Below are positions 1-8,700 of a DNA stretch of 14,476 nt, one piece after another; position 1 is the first letter of the stretch; the number at the start of each line of letters is the position of its first letter. The notes beneath the pieces are model-generated. The model was not told where the DNA came from. It made no database searches and was given only the letters and a program-made list of their open reading frames with translations. The position numbers were made by a program, and so were the translations under genes. The stretch spans positions 1 to 14,476 of the forward strand of contig JAIRXN010000194.1 of the NCBI GenBank assembly GCA_031268245.1. The letters run 5' to 3'. Source of the stretch: Treponema sp. GTDB lineage: Bacteria; Spirochaetota; Spirochaetia; Treponematales; Breznakiellaceae.

Positions 1-1
1 T

Positions 2-202
2 GACGTGGGCTACCTCGGCTCCTATGTGGCTACCGGTCTTACTACCGGCAAGATCACCGGCAAGCAAGGGGAAACATTCTCCGCGGGACGGCTGGGCGAA
101 TATACCATTTCCCAGGCCCCCGACGGCGGCACCGAAGTTCTGCTTGGCCCGCCCTTCAAGTTTGACAAAGCCAATATCAGTGACTGGAAGAGCGTGTATT
201 AA
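2..202 (+). CDS. C-terminal end of a periplasmic sugar-binding protein (RhaS/LsrB-like ABC transporter component), 5' truncated
   Basis: Only the last 66 residues are in the window, and the reading frame is already open at base 2. The segment contains GYLGSYVATGL, a GKITGKQGETFSAGRLGEY stretch, then EVLLGPPFKFDKANISDW just before the TAA at 200-202. This is the usual C-terminal layout of type 1 periplasmic binding proteins of the rhamnose/autoinducer-2 group: a helix with a G-Y-L-x-x-Y start, a K-x-G-(E/D)-x-F-x-A-G-R-LGE strand, and a final LLGPPF-x-F-x-x-x-N-I segment. Such proteins capture a sugar in the periplasm and deliver it to an ABC permease. The ligand cannot be read from this fragment. 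A strong terminator follows, so the gene ends its transcription unit. Family call fairly sure; sub-family tentative. Confidence 0.72.
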   Translation, partial: DVGYLGSYVATGLTTGKITGKQGETFSAGRLGEYTISQAPDGGTEVLLGPPFKFDKANISDWKSVY

Positions 203-258
203 TCGCAGGGGGAAACCGCGCAGGCAGCTTTGAGGACATAAAGAAAGCGGTTTCCCGG

Positions 259-306
259 GAGCCTGTTTTAAGACCGGCAGGGTTTTGAAACAGGCTCGTT
301 TTTTGT
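259..306 (+). terminator. Rho-independent terminator after the sugar-binding protein gene (hairpin family copy A)
   Basis: Left arm 259-271 pairs with right arm 285-297 over 13 bp with a single G·U: GAGCCTGTTT against AAACAGGCTC, extended inward. A loop of 13 nt separates the arms. The hairpin is followed at once by a T-rich run (GTTTTTTGTTCTTT) from 298. It lies 56 nt after the stop codon of the sugar-binding protein. The same hairpin design recurs at 5631, 9457 and 12980. Confidence 0.85.
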
Positions 307-390
307 TCTTTGGAATTGTTTTCGGCCTGCTTAGCCGCACCGGCCCCTTTTCGGCTAGATTAATTTTGAGGCAATGCGCCGTGCGCCGTC

Positions 391-417
391 TTGAATTTCC
401 CGTTTTTTCAGTATATC
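391..417 (+). promoter_or_regulatory. Candidate promoter for the ferredoxin/M23/PEGA operon
   Basis: TTGAAT (391-396) and TATATC (412-417) are separated by 15 bp, shorter than ideal. They lie 35-60 nt upstream of the ferredoxin start and after the upstream terminator, so a promoter is needed in this gap. A short direct repeat (TGCGCCG twice, about 375-388) sits just upstream of the -35 candidate and could be an operator or chance. Assigned by eye only. The rest of the 203-451 gap shows nothing further beyond the terminator. Confidence 0.3.
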
Positions 418-451
418 TTGAAGGTATCTTATTACCAAGAGAGGTGGGATC

Positions 452-622
452 ATGGCGTACAAAGTAAGTGATGAATGCGTTAATTGCGGCTCCTGCGACA
501 GTGAGTGTCCGGTGGAAGCGATTTCCGAAAAAGACGGGAAACGCTTTATTGAGGCTGATAAGTGTCAGGACTGCGGGGCCTGTGCTTTAGTGTGTCCTAC
601 TGAAGCGATATCTCAGGCTTGA
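452..622 (+). CDS. Small 2[4Fe-4S] ferredoxin
   Basis: A 56-residue protein starting at ATG 452, preceded by a good ribosome-binding site (AGAGGTGG, 440-447). It carries two complete cluster-binding motifs: C9-x2-C12-x2-C15-x3-C19-P and C38-x2-C41-x2-C44-x3-C48-P. The length and internal two-fold symmetry are those of clostridial-type bacterial ferredoxins, soluble cytoplasmic one-electron carriers at very low potential. Typical partners are pyruvate:ferredoxin oxidoreductase, hydrogenases or Rnf-type complexes; none is encoded here, so the partner is unknown. It is the first gene after the terminator at 259-306. The cell-wall peptidase gene follows by under 30 nt, so the two are probably co-transcribed although their functions look unrelated. 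Confidence 0.93.
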   Translation: MAYKVSDECVNCGSCDSECPVEAISEKDGKRFIEADKCQDCGACALVCPTEAISQA

Positions 623-649
623 GTTCCTGTCAGAGTTAAGGGAATGTGC

Positions 650-1582
650 TTGACAAAGAAGAGGCAGGGGGCAGTCCTTGCCTTTTTTTTGTTCACCCTG
701 GTTTCCGAAGTATTTCCCGAAGAAGCATACCTCCTTATCAAACAGTTGAATCAGGCAGACGAAGGTTTCAAACAGTATATCCAGGAGGTGGAACAGAACC
801 GCCGCCGGCTTTTTAACCGGGGGCGTATTTTAGAAGAAGAATCCATTGGCGGTTTTCTTACGATCTATCGCTATCTGCCTTCCGCGGAGGATGATATTTT
901 CTCCCTTGCCGGCCGCTGTAATATCCCGTATTCGAGTCTGGCAAGTCTTAACCGCATAAGCCACCCCTCTTCTTTCGGACAGGAAGCCCTCCTGCTCCCC
1001 ACGGCGCCCGGTATTTTTGCGCCGGAAAAACCTGAAACGGACTTTGAACGGCTCCTTGTCTCGGCGCGGGGAGGCGATATCCCCGGAGAGAGGCTTTGGA
1101 TCAGGGAAGGGAGTCAAAGCCGCCCCTACATCTTCTATCCGGGGGATGACTTTAGCCAAACCGAGCGGATCTTCTTTCTCAATTCCGGTTTCCACTTTCC
1201 CCTGCGGGACTACCGGATCTCAAGCCTCTACGGGGTCAGGCGGAATCCGGTAACGGGGAAGATACGTTTTCACCAGGGGCTTGATCTGGCGGCTCCGGAA
1301 GGCTCGCCGGTTTATGCCTGCGCCGCCGGCACTGTAACCGAAACCGGAGAAGACCCGGTATACGGCAATTTTATCATCGTAAAACACGGAGATAACTGGG
1401 CCAGCCTCTACGGCCACCTCTCCAAAATTGAAACCTCCTTGCGAAGTGAGCTTCGATCCGGTACCCTTATAGGCAGGGTGGGATCAACAGGGCAATCTAC
1501 AGGACCCCATCTTCATTTTGAATTACGGCGGAACGGCCGGGCGGAAGATCCCGGAAGGCTCTTATTCCGTTCCCTCCCGTAA
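650..1582 (+). CDS. Secreted LysM/M23 (LytM-type) peptidoglycan endopeptidase
   Basis: Zinc metallopeptidase expected to cut peptide cross-bridges of peptidoglycan in the periplasm. With the start at TTG 650 it has 310 residues. I prefer this start because TAAGG (637-641) is 8 nt upstream of it, but only 2 nt from the in-frame ATG at 644, which remains the alternative. Residues 1-24 form a signal peptide (KKR, then a hydrophobic AVLAFFLFTLV core). Residues about 66-119 look like a LysM carbohydrate-binding module (IYRYLPSAEDDIFSLAGRCN...LASLNRI). The C-terminal M23 domain (about 187-305) has all expected zinc and catalytic residues: H208 and D212 (HQGLDLA), H256 (YGHLS) and the HLH pair ending at H289 (GPHLHFEL). 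The PEGA-like gene follows 24 nt downstream. Similar LysM-M23 proteins act in cell elongation and separation. Confidence 0.92.
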   Translation: MTKKRQGAVLAFFLFTLVSEVFPEEAYLLIKQLNQADEGFKQYIQEVEQNRRRLFNRGRILEEESIGGFLTIYRYLPSAEDDIFSLAGRCNIPYSSLASLNRISHPSSFGQEALLLPTAPGIFAPEKPETDFERLLVSARGGDIPGERLWIREGSQSRPYIFYPGDDFSQTERIFFLNSGFHFPLRDYRISSLYGVRRNPVTGKIRFHQGLDLAAPEGSPVYACAAGTVTETGEDPVYGNFIIVKHGDNWASLYGHLSKIETSLRSELRSGTLIGRVGSTGQSTGPHLHFELRRNGRAEDPGRLLFRSLP

Positions 1583-1606
1583 ACCGGCCGGGACAAGAGG
1601 CGTTCA

Positions 1607-2581
1607 TTGAAGCGTTGTTATGTTTTTATAATGCTTTTCTTCTTTTCTCTCAGGATAGAAGCGGAACCTCTCCGGGTCATTATCCGGGGGAATTTGCCGG
1701 TTTCTCTGGAAAATACCGTAAAGACCTCTCTTTCCCTCAGCTATAACTCTTCGGTATTGGTCTCCCTGGGGGAGGATACCCGGTTTTTCAGGGGAGTGGA
1801 GTTGGAACTCGGCGCCCCATCGGCATGGCTTTTCTATCAGGGCAGCCTTGCCATTGCCATGTACAGTAACCTGGATCATATTCCCGAAGCCGGCGTAGCG
1901 GATCTGGATGCGAAACGCATCGTTTTTGAACCCCTGCCTGCCAAGATCCAGTCGGTTTACCAGATTCCCCTGCGGCAAAACCACGATTTACGGAATTCTC
2001 CCTATGTTTCCGTGCCGGCCGGGGTGATTCCGGCGACCTCCTTCCCCCTTCTGATACGGCTCATGCCGGTGATCAAGGGCATGAATGAAGAACTGGAAAC
2101 GATGAATTTCCAGCTTTCCGCCAAACCGATCCTCGGCGATGAAGGGATCGTAACGCTCAGTTTCCAGCGGCCCGAACAGCTTCCCGGCAAACCCTTTACG
2201 GTGCTCATCGACGATGTGATGATAGAAAATCCGGCTGAAGGCCGCTTCCTCAAGGAAGGGGAACATCATCTGGTGATTCTTTCGGATGACTACCGGAACG
2301 AAAACCGCCGTTTTATCATCGAACGGGCTAAAGTACTGGAACTGAGCATAGAACTGAAGGATCCAACCCCGGTTATCTACTTTGAAGCCCCGGAAAATGC
2401 ACGGATCTTCCTGAATAATGAAGCGGTGCTCAACAAGACGGCCCCGCGCCTCCTGGAACCGGGAACTCACGAAGTACAGTTCCGCATCGGGGACTATGGA
2501 ATTTTCAAAACGCTCCAGGTCGAGAAGGGAAAAATCTATAAAGTCTCCATGGAAGTTGATGTTTCGGTTAGCGAGGAATGA
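1607..2581 (+). CDS. Secreted protein with two C-terminal PEGA-like repeats, function unknown
   Basis: A 324-residue protein starting at TTG 1607, with AGAGG at 1596-1600 (6-nt spacing). An N-terminal signal peptide (MKRCYVFIMLFFFSLRIEA) sends it to the periplasm or outer surface; I see no lipobox. Residues about 22-165 belong to no family I recognise. Residues about 170-252 and 254-318 each show the PEGA-like pattern: a short beta hairpin with a small side-chain substitution, then L-x-x-G-x-H-x-x, an acidic-aromatic turn, and a closing charged strand (FLKEGEHHLVIL; LLEPGTHEVQFR). PEGA domains are small beta modules of envelope proteins, often near peptidoglycan or S-layers. The tight link to the upstream M23 gene suggests an accessory role in wall remodelling or anchoring; that is inference. 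Confidence 0.75.
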   Translation: MKRCYVFIMLFFFSLRIEAEPLRVIIRGNLPVSLENTVKTSLSLSYNSSVLVSLGEDTRFFRGVELELGAPSAWLFYQGSLAIAMYSNLDHIPEAGVADLDAKRIVFEPLPAKIQSVYQIPLRQNHDLRNSPYVSVPAGVIPATSFPLLIRLMPVIKGMNEELETMNFQLSAKPILGDEGIVTLSFQRPEQLPGKPFTVLIDDVMIENPAEGRFLKEGEHHLVILSDDYRNENRRFIIERAKVLELSIELKDPTPVIYFEAPENARIFLNNEAVLNKTAPRLLEPGTHEVQFRIGDYGIFKTLQVEKGKIYKVSMEVDVSVSEE

Positions 2582-2666
2582 GCGGGCGTGTTCCGCAAGT
2601 ATGATCCTGCCGGTTCCCGGAACTGTCTCAAATTGTATTTTTTTCCAAAAAAGTGAACGAATTTAT

Positions 2667-2697
2667 TTCAGAATTTTGAAAAAGTGTGCGATAATAT
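2667..2697 (+). promoter_or_regulatory. AT-rich promoter candidate upstream of the 2759 terminator
   Basis: GATAAT (2690-2695), overlapping TAATAT (2692-2697), is a good -10 element. TTTCAG (2667-2672) lies 17 bp upstream as a weak -35; TTGAAA (2676-2681) is a better hexamer but is not well spaced from either -10. If active, transcription would begin near 2702-2704 and stop at the terminator 2759-2786, giving an RNA of roughly 80 nt. This stretch holds no recognisable ORF. Confidence 0.3.
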
Positions 2698-2758
2698 ATA
2701 TGTCGGACCTATAGTTCCCCTCCCAAATCACTATATTTCCGATATGCCTCAAGGGCAT

Positions 2759-2786
2759 GGCCGGTGGTTTCCACCGGCCTTTTTTA
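2759..2786 (+). terminator. Rho-independent terminator upstream of the PBP gene
   Basis: Perfect 9-bp GC-rich stem, GGCCGGTGG (2759-2767) with CCACCGGCC (2771-2779), a 3-nt TTT loop and a run of six T (2780-2785). It lies 178 nt beyond the stop of the PEGA-like gene. It either ends that operon or ends a short independent RNA started near 2700. A small hairpin, ATGCC-TCAAG-GGCAT (2744-2758), sits directly upstream. Confidence 0.88.
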
Positions 2787-2790
2787 TGTC

Positions 2791-2819
2791 TTGACAGGAG
2801 GAGCGCAAGTTCTTAGGCT
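2791..2819 (+). promoter_or_regulatory. Candidate promoter for the PBP1A gene
   Basis: A perfect -35 hexamer TTGACA (2791-2796) is followed after 17 bp by TAGGCT (2814-2819). The latter matches the -10 consensus at its three most conserved positions (T1, A2, T6). It lies directly after a terminator, where the PBP gene needs its own promoter. Transcription would start about 2826, which is the ATG itself. The strong GGAGGAG at 2797-2803 lies within the spacer and has no start codon at a usable distance. Confidence 0.45.
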
Positions 2820-2825
2820 GATATT

Positions 2826-5603
2826 ATGGGTATTCATGGGGGGGATTCCCTCATAACCGGTATGATTATCCGCATCATGGCGGTTTTTACGATCGTCATC
2901 GCCGTAGGCATAGGTATCGCCCTGGGGCTTTCCATGGCCGAAACGGTGAATATCAAAAATCAGGAAAACTTTGTCGAATTTGCCCCTGCCCTTCCCACCC
3001 GTATCGTGGACATCAATGGGGATCTGATAACCGAATTCTCAGCGGACGAAAAGCGGGAACTGGTTTCCCTTAACGAACTTCCCCGGCATCTCATCAACGC
3101 GGTGCTGGCCCGGGAAGATCCGGACTTCTACAACCACAAGGGTTTCAGCATCCGGGGCATAAGCCGTGCCTTTGTGGGGCAGATCATCGGCCGCAACATG
3201 GGAGGCGGTTCCACCATAACCCAGCAGGTGGCGGGCACGCTTTACACCGACCGGAGCGAAAAAACCATCAGCCGGAAGATCAGGGAACTCTGGTGGGCTT
3301 TCCAGATGGAAAGACGCTATACCAAGAACGAGATTCTCGAAATTTACCTTAATTATATGTATATGGGCCCCGGCACCTATGGAGTTGAAGCGGCAAGTAA
3401 ATTCTTCTTTGGGCACAGTGCACGGGATATTACCCTGGCCGAATCGGCGCTCCTGGTGATTCAGCTTTCAAGTCCTTCCCGCTACAATCCTCTGGATAAC
3501 CCCAACATTGCCCGGGACAGGCAGCTTGCGGTTCTGGACAGGATGATTGAATTCGGCTATTGCAGCAAGGAAGAGGCGGAAGCTTCTTTTAACGAGTACT
3601 GGGACGGCTACGATTACACGAGGGCTTCCACCAGCGCCTATTATAACCGGGACGACAGGGCCCCCTGGTTCAGCGAGTATGTACGCCGGGAACTGGATAA
3701 TCTGATGTACGGTACCATGGATTACTACCGGGACGGCTACACGGTACATACCACCCTCAATCTGAAACATCAGGAAGCCGCCCAAAAGTATATGACGGAG
3801 GGCCTTGCAAGGGCGAACAAGGAATTTTCAGGCCAGCAGGGGGTGCGGCTTACTCAGGCCGAGCGAACCTATATTCCCGTTGTTGATCTGCTCTCCCTCT
3901 ACTTTGGCCTGGAGGACATTCATTCAACCGGAGAAGCCCAGAATGAACAGAAGGCCCTGTCCCGCTATACCAAAGTCGTCAATCCTGTGGTGGACATGGC
4001 GGCTCTTGCCTTTGGAATTGGGGATCTCAAGGTTTTGACCAATACCGCCTTTGCGGAACTCAAGACTTCAACCGAAAAGAATGTGGTTGAAGGGGCCTTC
4101 ATCTGCATCGAAAACGATACGGGCTATATCACCGCCATAATCGGGGGTTCCAAATACGATGAATCCAATCAGCTTATCCGGGCCACCCAGGCCAAGGTCA
4201 TGCCCGGTTCAAGTTTCAAGCCGCTGTACTACTCGGCGGCCATAGACAGCAGGAAATTCAATCCGGCAAGTCTCATCTACGATGTTCCCATCGTTTTTCA
4301 TAACGAAAACGGTACCCCGTACATTCCCCTGAACTTCCGGGGCGAATGGAAGGGCACCGTGCTTCTCTACGATGCCCTGGCCCACTCGATGAACGTGCCT
4401 TCCCTGAAAATTCTGGACGGCATCGGCTTTGATGCGGCAATTGACCGGGCCGCGGCCCTCCTGGGTATAAGCGATCCGGATGAGATACGCCGTACCTTCC
4501 CGAGGGTGTATCCCATGGGTTTGGGGATCATCTCGGTAGCGCCCGTACAGATGGCGAGGGCCTTTGCGGTTTTTGCCAACCAGGGACGTGAGGTAAGCCC
4601 CATCGCCATCCGTTCAATCGAAGATCGGAACGGCAGGGTGGTGATGGATATGGAGCGGGATCTCAGGCTGGAACAGCGGCGGAAGGGGGCCTCTATCCAG
4701 GTGGTAAGTTCCCAGAACGCCTACGTCATGACAAGTATAATGAAAAAAACCGTGGAATACGGCACACTGGCCCACGGCGCGGGCTGGGGTTCCAAATTTT
4801 CCTTTCGGGATGCCAACGGAAAGAATTTCCGTATGCCCGCGGCGGGGAAGACGGGAACCACCCAGAACTGGTCGGATGCATGGGCCGTGGGTTATACTCC
4901 CTACTATACCACGGCAATCTGGTTCGGTTTTGACAAACCGGGGAACTCCCTGGGGCTTTCCCTTACAGGCTCTACCCTCTGCGGGCCTCTCTGGGGAGAC
5001 TATATGCGGGAGATCCATCAGGGCCTTCCCTTCCGGGATTTTCTCCGGCCCAGCTCCGGCATTATAGACGTTACGGTATGCGCCAAATCCGGACTTTTGA
5101 GGACACCGGCCTGTAACGAAGGCGAGGTAACCCTGCCTTTCCTTGAAGGAACCCAGCCCATCCAATACTGCAACATTCACGGAGAGGCTTCCTATTCGGA
5201 AACAGCCATAGGTTCCATGCGGACGGGGATTCTGGGGCTGGATGAGGAAAATCTTCTCGGTTCCCTTACGATGCCTACTCTGGATCCGGAGCTTTTTCCC
5301 GAATTGCAGAGAGGCGCTGCGGGCAGTTCCAATTCCAGGAATTCTACCCGCCGGAGCGGCAGTCAGCCAAACCAAAACAGAAATACCAATCGGGGCAGCC
5401 GGAATACCTTCCGGAATCCTTTCCTTGACGGGGATTTTAATTCATCTTCCGGCGGCGGCTATCCCTGGGAATCCCCTTCCCTTTCAAGCGATGAAAACCT
5501 GGAAAATGACGGAACGCCCGGTGATCCCGGAGAGCCGCCGCAGGAAGAATTCAGCCTGCCCCCCCTGTATTCCGGCGAAGACTATAACTTCTTCCTCGAT
5601 TAG
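2826..5603 (+). CDS. Penicillin-binding protein 1A (bifunctional class A: GT51 transglycosylase plus transpeptidase)
   Basis: A 925-residue membrane-anchored enzyme that polymerises lipid II and cross-links the glycan strands. One N-terminal membrane helix (about 13-36, IIRIMAVFTIVIAVGIGIALGL) follows a short cytoplasmic tail. GT51 domain about 50-240: catalytic E97 in EDPDFYNHKG, GGGSTITQQ (126-134), and EILEIYLNYMYMG near 168-181. Transpeptidase about 420-740: S462-x-x-K465 (PGSSFKP), S521-M-N523, and K675-T-G-T. A linker of about 90 residues carries an internal repeat (351-365 and 387-401). A Cys-rich tail segment (C752, C763, C782) is usual for this group. The last ~95 residues are low-complexity, Asn/Ser/Arg-rich then acidic, longer than in E. 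coli PBP1a. The start at 2826 lacks a normal Shine-Dalgarno; ATG 2862 is the alternative and would still keep the membrane helix. Confidence 0.96.
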   Translation: MGIHGGDSLITGMIIRIMAVFTIVIAVGIGIALGLSMAETVNIKNQENFVEFAPALPTRIVDINGDLITEFSADEKRELVSLNELPRHLINAVLAREDPDFYNHKGFSIRGISRAFVGQIIGRNMGGGSTITQQVAGTLYTDRSEKTISRKIRELWWAFQMERRYTKNEILEIYLNYMYMGPGTYGVEAASKFFFGHSARDITLAESALLVIQLSSPSRYNPLDNPNIARDRQLAVLDRMIEFGYCSKEEAEASFNEYWDGYDYTRASTSAYYNRDDRAPWFSEYVRRELDNLMYGTMDYYRDGYTVHTTLNLKHQEAAQKYMTEGLARANKEFSGQQGVRLTQAERTYIPVVDLLSLYFGLEDIHSTGEAQNEQKALSRYTKVVNPVVDMAALAFGIGDLKVLTNTAFAELKTSTEKNVVEGAFICIENDTGYITAIIGGSKYDESNQLIRATQAKVMPGSSFKPLYYSAAIDSRKFNPASLIYDVPIVFHNENGTPYIPLNFRGEWKGTVLLYDALAHSMNVPSLKILDGIGFDAAIDRAAALLGISDPDEIRRTFPRVYPMGLGIISVAPVQMARAFAVFANQGREVSPIAIRSIEDRNGRVVMDMERDLRLEQRRKGASIQVVSSQNAYVMTSIMKKTVEYGTLAHGAGWGSKFSFRDANGKNFRMPAAGKTGTTQNWSDAWAVGYTPYYTTAIWFGFDKPGNSLGLSLTGSTLCGPLWGDYMREIHQGLPFRDFLRPSSGIIDVTVCAKSGLLRTPACNEGEVTLPFLEGTQPIQYCNIHGEASYSETAIGSMRTGILGLDEENLLGSLTMPTLDPELFPELQRGAAGSSNSRNSTRRSGSQPNQNRNTNRGSRNTFRNPFLDGDFNSSSGGGYPWESPSLSSDENLENDGTPGDPGEPPQEEFSLPPLYSGEDYNFFLD

Positions 5604-5630
5604 GCCGTCTTTTTTTGCCTGCAATTTATT

Positions 5631-5680
5631 GGGCTTCTTGCAAAGCTGAAGTTTTGAACGAGGTTCTATTATATTTCTTT
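5631..5680 (+). terminator. Hairpin terminator after PBP1A (hairpin family copy B)
   Basis: A 36-nt imperfect hairpin (5631-5666) has 16 possible pair positions around a TGAA loop, 14 of them paired, including several G·U pairs. It is followed by a T-rich run (TATTATATTTCTTTTTTT). Its G·U pairs are stable only in the plus-strand RNA, which fits termination of the plus-strand PBP transcript. The layout matches copies at 259 and 9457. The TATTAT at 5667-5672 just after the hairpin could also serve as a -10 for the kinase gene. Confidence 0.6.
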
Positions 5681-5709
5681 TTTTGAAAAAGGTGTGTATT
5701 TTAGTACTA

Positions 5710-8700
5710 ATGAATCCGATTCAGCGTCTTGAACATTTCATTGGCAGGCTGCTTACCAGGCTCGGGTTTGGCATGAGGGCCAAGCTTATCATAATCTTTG
5801 TACTAATCAAGGTGATCCCCTTAATCATCCTCACGATTCTGGCCTGGATGCAGGCCCGGGATCTGGGAACGAAGTTAGGCCAAAGAAACGAGGAATTGAC
5901 GGGCAGGGCCGCCGATGCCCTTACCGCAACAGGCGCTATGGCGGTGGAAGATTCGGTAACCGCTCTCAATAACCTGACCATCGAACAGCTTGAACGTACC
6001 AGTACCGATATGGCCCGCAGGGTGGCGGATTTTCTGTATGCCCGGGACGATGATATTCTCTATGTGTCTGAACTACCGGTAAATGAAAACGCATACCAAC
6101 TCTTTGTGGGGAGCAAGAAGAAGTCCCTGATCAAAAAACGGGAATGGATTCTCTCGGAGGATCAGAAGTACTGGATTCCGGAGGAAGCCCTGCGGGAAGG
6201 AAACTACTCCCCTTCCAACAATGCCGAGAATGATACCAATTACCGCAACAGGCCGCCGGATCTTTATGAAACGGAATCCCGGCCGATCTATCTGGAGATG
6301 ACCTACATAGATCTTGAAGGAAACGAAGTTATCAAGGTGACAACATCGGACCAGATGGATCCCCGGAAAAAGAATGTCTCCAACCGGCTCAATACATATA
6401 TCAAAGCGGAAACGTATTTTGAGGAACTGAAGCAGCTTAAACCCGGAGAGATCTATGTCTCCGATGTGATAGGGGCCTATGTCCGGAGCCGCATTATCGG
6501 GATGTACAATCCTGAAAACGTTAAAAACCGGGGTTTAAGCTGGCAGCCTGAGGAGGAAGCCTACGCGGGCCGGGAGAACCCCAACGGCAAGCGTTTCAAA
6601 GGGATCATCCGCTGGGCCGTTCCCGTGGTACGGGGCGGCAGGATTACAGGCTATGTTACCCTGGCTCTGGATCACGACTTCATCATGGAATTTACCGATC
6701 ATACCACCCCAATGCCGGGACGCTATGTGGAACTGCCAAGCGCCTATGAGGGGAACTATGCCTTTATCTGGGATTACAAGTGCCGCAGCATCTGCCACCC
6801 CCGCCACCATTCCATTGTGGGCTTCAATCCCGATACCGGGGAACCGGAGATCCCCTGGCTGGAGGAGAGCATCTACAGGGACTGGCAGGATTCCGGCCTG
6901 CCCCTCCGGGACTTCCTCAAGAATGTTCCTGTTTTCTATGAACAGTCCCGCAACAAGAAACCCGCGCCTGAACTTACCGCGGCAGGTCTTGTCGGCTTAG
7001 ACGGGCGCTACCTTAACAATGCCCCCCAGTGTACAGGCTGGATGGATCTGACCAAGGAAGGTGGTTCCGGTTCCTTCCTGATCCTCTGGAGCGGAATATG
7101 GAAACCCAATACCGCGGCGACGATCCCCTACTACACGGGAAACTACGGCAAGACAAAACGGGGCTTTGGCTTTGTAGCCATCGGAGCCGGGCTTGAAGAT
7201 TTTCAGCAGCCGGCCCGGGAAACCGAAAAGGTCCTGCAGAAGGCAATCAATCTGGCCAACGAGGATCTCAGCCAGTCGGCTTTTGAAACCCAGCGGATGA
7301 TCTCTGCAAACCTGAGGGATACCTCGATAAAACTCCTTATTTCCGCATTACTCATGATCATCTTTGTTGTTCTGGTTGCAATCTGGATGGCAGGCATCTT
7401 TACCTCCAGCATCACCGGCCTTATCAACGGTATCAACCGTTTCCAGTCAGGAGAGCGGGATTTCCGCTTCCGGGCCCCGATAAAGGATGAGATAGGTACC
7501 CTGAAGGACTCTTTCGACAACATGGCCGACTCCCTGGTGGAAGGCGACCGGTGGCCTCTGATAATTACCGATTTTTCCCAGGTTATTAAATACGCCAATG
7601 AGGCGGCCCTGGTCACCATGGGCGTAACATTGGAGGAAACCATCGGCAGGAGTTACCAGGATATAAGCGTCTACCCTGCAGGCTCCCTCTTCGATCCGAT
7701 ACTGGCTCTCCATGAGGACAGGGAGGCCGATATTTTCTACCAGAGTGAATCCGGGCGTTATCTAAAGGGGAATGCCAGCTACCTCACCGATCATTCAGGC
7801 TGGAAGATAGGCTACATAATTACTACTTCGGACATTACGGATATTATTCTTGAACAGAAAAAAATTGCCGAACAGCGATCCCTCCTGGACAAGATCTTCA
7901 ACGCATCGCCGGATCTTATCTGGTACCAGGACAGAGCCAGCAAGATCCTGGCGGCTAATCCCCGCACGGCATCCCTTTCCGCTTTCACGGCAGAAGAGCT
8001 TGTAGGCAAGGATGTAAAGGAAGTATTTCCCGGCGAAATGATCTACAACCATGAAGAATTTGACGCCGAAGTGTATGCCGGGGCAAAACCGGTTTATGTC
8101 GAACAGGCAATTGTTTTCCATGACGGCCACAAAGAAACTCTGGACATGGTATTTACCCCGCTTTACGAAGACAGCAATAATCCTGTGGGGATTCTCGCTT
8201 TTGCCAGGGATGTATCAGGACGGGTACAGGTGGAACAGGAACTCCGGAATACCCAGACACAGCTTACCAGGGCGGTTGATGAGGCGAACCAGGCAAACGC
8301 CCACAAGGGTGCGTTCCTTGCCCGGATGAGCCACGAGATCCGCACCCCCATGAACTCCATCATCGGGATGACTTCTATTGTCAGAAAGAAGCTTACCCAG
8401 CCCAATGTCAAGCTGGATGAGATCGAAGCCAATATCAACCAGATTGAAGCGTCCAGCCAGCATCTTATGGGACTGCTCAACGATATTCTTGACATCTCCA
8501 AGATCGAAGCGGGAAAAATTGAACTAAGCGATGAAAGCATGGATCTTTCAAAACTGGTCAACACGGTGGTATCGATCATCAGGCCCCGCTGCGAAGAAAA
8601 GAATATCAAGTTTGAAACCCGTTTCGAGCTTCCCCGGGACAGGGCTTTCCGGGGAGACTCTCTGCGGCTCCGTCAGGTGCTGATAAACCTTTTGGGAAAT

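Noticed and set aside
285..467. 60-codon plus-strand frame overlapping the first terminator and the ferredoxin start
   Set aside because: Begins inside the terminator loop, overlaps the ferredoxin in another frame and has no ribosome-binding site.
4614..5375. 253-codon minus-strand open frame opposite the PBP transpeptidase
   Set aside because: Shadow of conserved PBP sequence with low-complexity, Arg/Gly/Pro-rich translation and no recognisable domain.
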